Notes under the pieces: generated by a model | What the model saw: only the letters and a program-made list of their open reading frames with translations | What the model was told of the DNA's origin: nothing | The model's database searches: none | Shown: in pieces, positions 1 through 4,648 of the stretch | Position numbering within the stretch: position 1 is the stretch's first letter | Layout: each line of letters starts with the position of its first letter | NCBI GenBank assembly: GCA_900550795.1 | Contig: URTN01000066.1 | Coordinates: forward strand, 1-5,396 | DNA: 5,396 nucleotides | Direction of reading: 5' to 3' | Origin: an uncultured Mollicutes bacterium | GTDB taxonomy: Bacteria; Bacillota_I; Bacilli_A; RFN20; CAG-826 | Made by a program: the position numbers and the translations under genes

Positions 1-10
1 TAATATGCCT

Positions 11-39
11 CATCCTCAAAAGAGGATGTTTATTATTTT
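11..39 (+). terminator. Rho-independent terminator of an upstream gene outside the window
   Basis: CATCCTC (11-17) and GAGGATG (22-28) form a perfect 7-bp stem with an AAAA loop, followed by a T-rich tract (29-39, interrupted by two A). It most likely ends a plus-strand gene left of the window. It lies only 31 bases before the first CDS, so a leader attenuator (for example a T-box or riboswitch whose sensor is cut off) cannot be excluded, but no T-box-like sequence is visible in the ten bases before it. Confidence 0.7.
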
Positions 40-47
40 GCCTAATT

Positions 48-74
48 TTGTGGTAAACTTCCATTTGCTATGAT
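48..74 (+). promoter_or_regulatory. Putative extended -10 promoter overlapping the start of the first CDS
   Basis: TGC followed by TATGAT (66-74) is an extended -10 element, five of six in the hexamer. A weak -35-like TTGTGG lies at 48-53, giving a short 15-base spacer. The predicted start is about base 81, one base before an in-frame ATG at 82, so this promoter would give a leaderless message starting at Met5. A weaker alternative is TGG plus TAAACT (51-59), which would start near 66, four bases before the ATG at 70. Neither ATG has a Shine-Dalgarno sequence. Confidence 0.4.
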
Positions 75-1812
75 TGAAAAGATGCTAGCGTTTATAAAAA
101 ATAACTGGGAACTAGTCTTGTGTGTTGGATTAGTTACCATTACCATCATCGCTGTCTGCGCATCTTTTTTCATAACCGAAAAGAAAAATGAAAAATATAA
201 GAAATTGCTTGCCGAGCAATCTAATTCCGTCCGAATTTTTATAATTGATGTTGCCAATAATTCCGTCCGTTTCTTTAACTCGTCTAGTTTAAGCAATGTT
301 AGAAATTGGTCTCTAGGTGAATTCTATTCTCAATTCCCTAGCAATGAACAAAGACGTGTAATCGATTGGGTTAATGCCCTTGTTGATTCTTCAACTGAGG
401 CTCCAGATTATTTAGAGACAGATGTTCAGATAAGTGGTTCAAAGAAACAATATTTCTCATTGCTACAAGTTGAAAGCGTTGACCAAAAGAAGCAAGTAAT
501 CCATATGCAGTCATATTTACTTAAATACATGCATACTTCTAAAAATTCTGCTTATAACGTTTCTAAATACGGGCTTTCAACTATTAAGGATTTATCAACT
601 GCTTTTCCTGCGAATAAACGTAGGGGATTCACTGCCTGCTTTAGATTCCAATATAAGAAGATCCTTGATAAAGACAAGCCAATCGAACCTTTGATATTCT
701 CTCAATTAAAGAATGCTATGTTTCCATATGTAAACGCGAAAAGCTTCTTGCTTCAATGCTCTGAGAACGAACTTGTAGTATCTGATATAAAAAATAGCGA
801 AAGGGTCAAGATGCTTTATCTAATCAACACCCTTATTAACGCGATTAATAGATATCTATCGATTAACGGCTTGCTTTCTAGTGTTGAGCTTAGGGTAGGG
901 GCTATTGAACATAGGCGTTTTGTTGGAACGGCTGAAGATGTAGTTGACCAGGCTAGAAGGACTGCCCAGATTGCTTATGATGATTTACCAATCTTGCTCT
1001 GGTATGAAAAAGGAAGGGAATCGCTTAATCCACTTAATGATGCTTCTTATAGAACTGAAGTCGAACGTATCATTAATGAAAAGAAATTGTCTTATTTCTT
1101 TAGGCCTATATATTCGGTGCAAGAGTCTAAAGTAATTGGCTATTTCTCAAAAGCTACCCCAAAAGACACTTATTTTGGTTCATTAGATGAATTGAAAGAT
1201 TATGCTTCTAGGACAGATGATTCTTCTGCATTGTTCTCAACTTTAGCCAAAAATATCCTTCCAATATTTGTTAGCGAGAGAAAAGATGAGACACAAGCTT
1301 TGTTCTATCCAGTACGTACGGAAGAAAGAGGATATATGCTCACTACATTTGCTAGGTTATCAAAAGCCAAGCAATCCCACATTGTATTTATCTTTGAAGA
1401 AGGGGATATCAAATCACATTTCTATCCAACTAATCCTGATGCCGTCATTGATGATATGAGGGCAATCAAGGCAAAAGGATATGAGGTTGCATTATTCCTA
1501 AACGAAGGTGAACTTGAGCTTCCTCCCCAAGTATATACGGCATTTGATTATTTCGTATGTGGGTTTGCTTTTGCAGGAAGTGCCTCGGAAATGGATACGC
1601 AAATTAGATCTCAGTTGCACGCTTTAGTCGAAAAGCTATTAAAATATGGGAAGCCCATCATTGCAACAGATATTGAGGGATGGGCCTCTATCGAATTACT
1701 TGTAAGGTCTGGCTTAAAATATATATCTAGCGAATCATTCGCTCCGTTTGATCAGATGATATTGCCAGTACCCCAAAAATCAATCAAAAGAGTTAAAGAC
1801 ATGACAAAATAA
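70..1812 (+). CDS. Membrane-anchored degenerate PAS/GGDEF/EAL-like signalling protein
   Basis: A 580-residue protein with one transmembrane helix at about 14-36, followed by a basic stretch (KKNEKYKK, 38-45), which implies a cytoplasmic C-terminal part. Residues about 50-155 look PAS-like. Residues about 183-314 follow the GGDEF layout: SENEL (231-235) sits where GGDEF is expected, RVGAI (275-279) matches the SIGIA strand, and the helix AEDVVDQARRTAQIAYDD ends the domain. Residues about 327-570 follow the EAL layout: FFRPI (343-347) matches YYQPI, GYFSK (357-361) replaces GYEAL, FLNEGE replaces DDFGTG, and IATDIE (531-536) matches VAEGVE. The metal and catalytic signatures of both enzymes are missing, so c-di-GMP synthesis or hydrolysis is unlikely; binding or scaffolding is possible (inference). 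It lies nine bases before proS and is probably co-transcribed. No ribosome binding site precedes ATG 70, and ATG 82 (Met5) is a real alternative start. Domain assignment is by eye. Confidence 0.6.
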   Translation: MIEKMLAFIKNNWELVLCVGLVTITIIAVCASFFITEKKNEKYKKLLAEQSNSVRIFIIDVANNSVRFFNSSSLSNVRNWSLGEFYSQFPSNEQRRVIDWVNALVDSSTEAPDYLETDVQISGSKKQYFSLLQVESVDQKKQVIHMQSYLLKYMHTSKNSAYNVSKYGLSTIKDLSTAFPANKRRGFTACFRFQYKKILDKDKPIEPLIFSQLKNAMFPYVNAKSFLLQCSENELVVSDIKNSERVKMLYLINTLINAINRYLSINGLLSSVELRVGAIEHRRFVGTAEDVVDQARRTAQIAYDDLPILLWYEKGRESLNPLNDASYRTEVERIINEKKLSYFFRPIYSVQESKVIGYFSKATPKDTYFGSLDELKDYASRTDDSSALFSTLAKNILPIFVSERKDETQALFYPVRTEERGYMLTTFARLSKAKQSHIVFIFEEGDIKSHFYPTNPDAVIDDMRAIKAKGYEVALFLNEGELELPPQVYTAFDYFVCGFAFAGSASEMDTQIRSQLHALVEKLLKYGKPIIATDIEGWASIELLVRSGLKYISSESFAPFDQMILPVPQKSIKRVKDMTK

Positions 1813-1821
1813 GGAGAATTT

Positions 1822-3264
1822 ATGTCAAACCAAATGAATAAGAACAATGCGATTACACCTAGGGATGTTGATTTCGCCCAGTGGTATACCGATGTCTGCA
1901 AAAAGGCAGAATTAATGGATTATAGCTCAGTTAAGGGCTTTATTTCCTACCTTCCATATTCATATGCCATATGGGAAGAAATCCAAAACTATTTGAATAA
2001 GAAATTCAAGGAAAATGGGTCTAGCAATGTCTATCTCCCGATGGTTATTCCTACTTCCTTATTTAATAAAGAAAAAGAACATATCGAAGGATTTGCCCCT
2101 GAAACCTTAGTCGCTACTATCGGGGGAGGAGAAAAACTAGCAGATCCATTGATAATCCGCCCAACTTCAGAAGTTTTATTCTCTGATTTATATAAAAGAC
2201 TAGTATCTTCATATAGGGATTTACCAAAGATTTATAACCAGTGGTGTTCTGTTGTTAGATGGGAAAAGACAACCCGTCCATTCTTAAGGGGCTCAGAATT
2301 CCTTTGGCAAGAAGGACATTGTTTATTTGAAACCGAAGAAGAAGCTAGAAAGAATACTTTGTCAATCCTAGAAGCTTATGATTCTTGCGGTAAGGAATTA
2401 CTAGCAATTCCATTCCTAAAGGGAATAAAGACTGACCATGAAAAATTTGCTGGAGCAGTTGAGACTTATACAATCGAAGCTTTGATGCATGATGGAAAGG
2501 CTCTTCAATCTGGCACATCCCATTACCTAGGACAAGGGTTTGCCGAGGCTTTTGGAATCCGTTTCCTTGGAAGAAACAATAAATTAGAGACCCCACATCA
2601 AACTTCCTGGGGTGTATCTACTAGATTATTAGGTGCCTTAATCATGGTGCATGGGGATGATAATGGATTAGTATTGCCTCCAGCTGTTGCTCCTATCCAA
2701 GTTGTCATTGTTCCAATTAGGCAAAATGTTCCTGGAATATTAGAAAAATGCGAAGAAATAAAATCCAAACTAGAAGGAATGGGAGTCAGGGTAAAATTAG
2801 ATTCTAGCGATCATACACCTGGATGGAAATTTGCCGAATGGGAAATGAAGGGTGTACCTCTAAGAATCGAATTAGGGCCTAGAGATCTTGAGAATGGTGA
2901 GGTTTGCCTTACCAAGAGAGTAAATGGCGAGAAGCGTACTGCTAAAATCGAAGAAATTGAAGCCTCTATTCCAACTGTTTTGAAAGAAATCCATCAAAAT
3001 ATGTATGATAAGGCAAAAGCCTTCCTTGATGAACATATAACTCTTGCCCATAATGTCGATGAATTAAAGGATATCTTAAATAACAAAGGCGGATATGCCA
3101 AGATGATGTGGTGTGGCGATGAAGAGTGTGAACTTAAGGTAAAAGAAATTACCAATGGTGGCACTGCTAGATGTATTGGCGAGCATGATGAACCGTTTGA
3201 CGATACTTGCCCAATATGTGGTAAGAAAGCTACCAAAGTTGTCTATTTTGCCAAAGCCTATTAA
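1822..3264 (+). CDS. proS: Prolyl-tRNA synthetase, archaeal/eukaryote-type (type 3)
   Basis: Attaches proline to tRNA-Pro using ATP in the cytoplasm. The 480-residue length and order fit type 3 ProRS, which lacks the large editing insertion of the bacterial type. The class II core is intact: RPTSE (113-117); motif 2 from R146-W-E148 through R152, R156 and the GSEFLWQEGH segment; the proline-pocket segment TSHYLGQGFAEAFGI (232-246); and motif 3 around TSWGVSTRLLGALI with R268, followed by HGDDNGLVLPP. The anticodon-binding domain spans about 293-400. The C-terminal zinc domain has C431, C436, C463 and C466 (C451 is an extra cysteine), and the protein ends in the family-typical tyrosine (FAKAY). 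AAGGAG at 1811-1816, five bases before the ATG, is a strong ribosome binding site and overlaps the stop codon of the upstream gene. No T-box leader fits in the nine-base gap, so expression probably depends on the upstream gene's promoter. A terminator follows at 3278. Confidence 0.97.
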   Translation: MSNQMNKNNAITPRDVDFAQWYTDVCKKAELMDYSSVKGFISYLPYSYAIWEEIQNYLNKKFKENGSSNVYLPMVIPTSLFNKEKEHIEGFAPETLVATIGGGEKLADPLIIRPTSEVLFSDLYKRLVSSYRDLPKIYNQWCSVVRWEKTTRPFLRGSEFLWQEGHCLFETEEEARKNTLSILEAYDSCGKELLAIPFLKGIKTDHEKFAGAVETYTIEALMHDGKALQSGTSHYLGQGFAEAFGIRFLGRNNKLETPHQTSWGVSTRLLGALIMVHGDDNGLVLPPAVAPIQVVIVPIRQNVPGILEKCEEIKSKLEGMGVRVKLDSSDHTPGWKFAEWEMKGVPLRIELGPRDLENGEVCLTKRVNGEKRTAKIEEIEASIPTVLKEIHQNMYDKAKAFLDEHITLAHNVDELKDILNNKGGYAKMMWCGDEECELKVKEITNGGTARCIGEHDEPFDDTCPICGKKATKVVYFAKAY

Positions 3265-3277
3265 TATCAATTTGATT

Positions 3278-3316
3278 AGACCCAATCGTTATTTCTTGTA
3301 ATGAAAGGGTCTTTTT
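3278..3316 (+). terminator. Terminator after proS
   Basis: AGACCC (3278-3283) pairs with GGGTCT (3307-3312), and TTTT follows. Inside, after an AA/AA internal loop, TCGTTA (3286-3291) pairs with TAATGA (3299-3304) including one G-U, leaving a seven-base loop. It begins 14 bases after the proS stop codon and separates that operon from the tRNA gene. Confidence 0.8.
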
Positions 3317-3348
3317 CCTTAAGTTTTCCTATTTGCCTAACAAAATAG

Positions 3349-3377
3349 TGGAGTTTATTTCCTGCATGTTGTATATT
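3349..3377 (+). promoter_or_regulatory. Putative promoter of the tRNA-Ser gene
   Basis: TATATT (3372-3377) is a five-of-six -10 box whose expected start point (about 3384) lies three bases before the mature tRNA. At 17-base spacing the -35 region is TGGAGT (3349-3354), only three of six. The position supports the call more than the sequence does. The terminators on both sides argue for an independent tRNA transcript. Confidence 0.45.
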
Positions 3378-3386
3378 TAATGCCAC

Positions 3387-3477
3387 GGAGGCGTACCCAA
3401 GAGGCCGAAGGGGACGGTTTGCTAAACCGTTAGATCGGGTAACCGGTGCTCGGGTTCAAATCCCGACGCCTCCGCCA
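3387..3477 (+). tRNA. trnS: tRNA-Ser, anticodon GCU
   Basis: A 91-base class II tRNA with encoded CCA. The acceptor stem is GGAGGCG (3387-3393) with CGCCTCC (3467-3473), discriminator G3474 and CCA at 3475-3477. The anticodon stem is ACGGT (3414-3418) with ACCGT (3426-3430), and the loop TTGCTAA places GCT at 3421-3423, reading serine codons AGC and AGU. The long variable arm (about 3431-3449) has a CGG/CCG stem closed by a GTAA loop, as expected for serine. The T arm is TCGGG (3450-3454), TTCAAAT, CCCGA (3462-3466). A terminator follows 13 bases later. The DNA to its right is more AT-rich and carries accessory-type genes, so this tRNA may mark an integration site, although no duplicated 3' end is seen in the window. 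Confidence 0.97.
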
Positions 3478-3490
3478 TGTATAATGAAGC

Positions 3491-3524
3491 ATCCCCAAGG
3501 ATTTGTATCTAAGGGGATTTTATT
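3491..3524 (+). terminator. Terminator after tRNA-Ser
   Basis: ATCCCC (3491-3496) pairs with GGGGAT (3513-3518). An AA/AA internal loop follows, then GGAT (3499-3502) pairs with ATCT (3507-3510, one G-U) around a TTGT loop. The T tract TTTATTTAT starts at 3519 and runs over the stop codon of the convergent Fic gene (complement of 3520-3522). On the minus strand no comparable T run follows the stem, so it serves mainly the tRNA transcript. Confidence 0.8.
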
Positions 3525-4416
3525 TATATCGAATGTTAAAGTAATCTAGATAAGTTTTAACTTTGTCTTGCCCATCTAGACATGTATCCATTAAATAGCC
3601 ATGCTCTTGATTCCAATTTTTAAGTCCTTGGTAATAGAACATTTTTTTATTGTCAAAAATAATGAATGGGACAATATTATTTGCCAAGCATTCTTTAAAC
3701 GTGATTAGTCTGCCTACTCTACCATTGCCATCTTGGAATGGATGTATACGTTCAAATTTAACATGGAATTCAATTATTTCTTTTAATGAATGACTATCTT
3801 TTTGATTATAATCATCAAGAAGTTTTTTCATTGTAGAGGCAACTAATCTTGGATGAGCAGTCTCTATGCCTCCAACTTCATTTGGTACTTTTTTGTAATC
3901 GCCAGTAGCAAAATAAGGAAGTCTTGAATCATTTGTATTAGATTTTAGTATTTTATGCAATTCCTTGATGAATGCTTCGCTTAACTCGTATTTAGCAAAA
4001 TCAATTACTCGGTCAATTGCAGTAAAGTGGTTTATTGTTTCGATAATGTCATCTACTTTTTTGATGGAATTTTTATTAACCCCAATAGTTCTTGTTTCAA
4101 AGATATATCTAGTTTCATCATGAGTTAGCTCATTGCCTTCGATATGATTTGAATTATATGTGAGATCAATCATTAGTTTATGATAAATGCCACCTTTAAT
4201 TTGATGATTCTTTTCAAAGCGAAGTCTTTCTAAAAGATAATTCTTGTTTTGCTTTTCATTGCTTCTAATAGGTTTTTTAGCATTTTCAGGAATCATCCAT
4301 GTTTTTCCGACCAAAACAGCATCTTTAACTCTTCCTAAGGCGCAGTAATTTCGGACACTTCTTTCCGATAAATTCCATTTAATAGATGTTTCTTTAACAC
4401 TTATGAATTTAGTCAT
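3520..4416 (-). CDS. Fic family protein with N-terminal helix-turn-helix (class II, self-inhibited)
   Basis: A 298-residue Fic protein; the family mostly transfers AMP from ATP to target proteins, and the target here is unknown. Residues about 4-50 form a winged or excisionase-like helix-turn-helix (VKETSIKWNLSERSVRNY, then GKTWMIP), suggesting DNA binding. The inhibitory motif S/TxxxE(G/N) is present as S89-N-H-I-E93-G94 before the Fic core, which places it in class II, where the inhibitory helix lies in the same chain. The catalytic motif is complete: HPFQDGNGRVGR (225-236) with catalytic H225. The substrate-clamping flap is probably around residues 172-190 (GDYKKVP to TAHPR). Met1 is the right start because the helix-turn-helix begins at residue 4. 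There is no Shine-Dalgarno sequence, and a TATAAT box lies six bases upstream, implying a leaderless mRNA. No separate antitoxin gene is adjacent, consistent with built-in inhibition. Sampled rows are only about 25-32% GC, below proS. Confidence 0.93.
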   Translation of the reverse strand: MTKFISVKETSIKWNLSERSVRNYCALGRVKDAVLVGKTWMIPENAKKPIRSNEKQNKNYLLERLRFEKNHQIKGGIYHKLMIDLTYNSNHIEGNELTHDETRYIFETRTIGVNKNSIKKVDDIIETINHFTAIDRVIDFAKYELSEAFIKELHKILKSNTNDSRLPYFATGDYKKVPNEVGGIETAHPRLVASTMKKLLDDYNQKDSHSLKEIIEFHVKFERIHPFQDGNGRVGRLITFKECLANNIVPFIIFDNKKMFYYQGLKNWNQEHGYLMDTCLDGQDKVKTYLDYFNIRYK

Positions 4417-4422
4417 AACTAT

Positions 4423-4428
4423 ATTATA
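4423..4428 (-). promoter_or_regulatory. -10 box of the Fic gene, implying a leaderless transcript
   Basis: The minus strand reads a perfect TATAAT at the complement of 4423-4428. With the usual six-base gap, transcription starts at base 4416, exactly the A of the Fic ATG. There is no ribosome binding site between them. No convincing -35 box is found at 16-18 bases (ATTTCG at 17), so activation or a different promoter layout is possible. The region is very AT-rich, so a TATAAT could arise by chance. Confidence 0.5.
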
Positions 4429-4474
4429 TATTTATCGGCAAAAAACGAAATAGTTTATAATTGTTTTCTATTTA

Positions 4475-4503
4475 TTGCCGTTTATTTGTTTGCCGTTATT
4501 TGT
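4475..4503. repeat. Tandem direct repeat with TTGCCG core, plus an inverted copy near the Fic promoter
   Basis: TTGCCGTTTATTTGT (4475-4489) is followed directly by TTGCCGTTATTTGT (4490-4503), the same unit minus one T. A third copy lies on the minus strand at 4441-4427 (TTGCCGATAAATATA), seven bases upstream of and running into the Fic -10 box. The arrangement in a divergent intergenic region looks like a regulator binding array. Autoregulation by the helix-turn-helix of the Fic protein is one hypothesis. Confidence 0.55.
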
Positions 4504-4519
4504 ATTTTAATTTTATATT
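4490..4519 (+). promoter_or_regulatory. Weak candidate promoter upstream of the orphan terminator
   Basis: TTGCCG (4490-4495) and TATATT (4514-4519) are separated by 18 bases, giving a predicted start near 4526. It would drive a transcript of about 50 bases ending at the hairpin at 4554-4574. The -35 matches three of six, and the surrounding AT-rich sequence makes chance likely. It is listed because it would give that terminator something to terminate. Confidence 0.25.
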
Positions 4520-4553
4520 TTCAATGACATTTGATAGTAGCAAAGAAGAAATG

Positions 4554-4574
4554 CCCCAAGAAATTGGGGTTTTT
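4554..4574 (+). terminator. Orphan Rho-independent terminator in the divergent region
   Basis: CCCCAA (4554-4559) and TTGGGG (4564-4569) form a perfect six-base stem closed by a GAAA tetraloop, followed directly by TTTTT (4570-4574). It is oriented to the right, but no recognisable plus-strand gene lies between the tRNA terminator and this site. It may insulate the ATPase promoter from read-through antisense to the Fic gene, end a tiny RNA, or act as an attenuator. Confidence 0.75.
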
Positions 4575-4601
4575 GCAAAAATCAAGCTATCGTTTTATAA
4601 T
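4573..4601 (+). promoter_or_regulatory. Promoter of the AAA+ ATPase gene
   Basis: A -35 box TTGCAA (4573-4578, four of six) and a perfect -10 box TATAAT (4596-4601) are separated by exactly 17 bases. The predicted start is base 4608, giving a leader of about 41 bases. The -35 box begins inside the T tract of the upstream terminator, and the -10 box runs into a long palindrome, so the promoter sits tightly between two structures. Confidence 0.75.
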
Positions 4602-4632
4602 ATACTCAAAAGTTAGTAACTTTTAAGTATAT
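4600..4632. promoter_or_regulatory. 33-bp near-perfect palindrome over the ATPase transcription start (probable operator)
   Basis: The left arm ATATACTCAAAAGTTA (4600-4615) and the right arm TAACTTTTAAGTATAT (4617-4632) are complementary at 15 of 16 positions around a single central G at 4616; the only mismatch is C4607/A4625. It covers the end of the -10 box and the predicted start (4608), and stops just before the ribosome binding site AAAGGTGG (4633-4640). This fits an operator for a dimeric repressor. In the RNA, AAAAGUU and AACUUUU would also form a hairpin at the very 5' end. No obvious repressor gene other than the Fic helix-turn-helix is in the window. Confidence 0.7.
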
Positions 4633-4648
4633 AAAGGTGGTGGCATCG

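Noticed and set aside
38..43. Recurrent TTGCC motifs upstream of the first CDS and the tRNA gene (38-43, 3333-3338), similar to the TTGCCG array
   Set aside because: TTGCC also occurs repeatedly inside the proS coding region (for example near 2087 and 2833), so these two isolated copies are likely chance.
1..69. A T-box or other riboswitch controlling the operon with proS
   Set aside because: Only a terminator-like hairpin is visible; no T-box consensus or specifier loop is present, and a promoter-like extended -10 lies after the hairpin. The window edge prevents a full check.
944..1459. Two 63-codon plus-strand ORFs nested in the first CDS
   Set aside because: They are out-of-frame shadows of the long ORF with no initiation signals.
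2345..2596. Minus-strand ORFs of about 70-85 codons inside proS (also near 2994-3285) and opposite the first CDS at 42-296
   Set aside because: They overlap strongly supported genes in other frames, have no ribosome binding sites, and show no family resemblance.
3450..3477. tRNA 3' end as one half of an att duplication
   Set aside because: No second copy of the tRNA 3' sequence is seen anywhere in the window, so an attachment site is not annotated; a copy could lie to the right.
3278..3518. Shared AA/AA internal loop in the terminators after proS and after tRNA-Ser
   Set aside because: The stems and loops differ in sequence; two A-rich mismatches in AT-rich DNA are likely coincidence rather than a designed element.
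4524..4616. A 30-codon ORF on the plus strand (ATG 4524, stop TAG 4614), beginning MTFDSSKEEM
   Set aside because: It has no ribosome binding site, runs through a textbook terminator hairpin and the ATPase promoter, and resembles no known peptide. The regulatory reading explains the sequence better.
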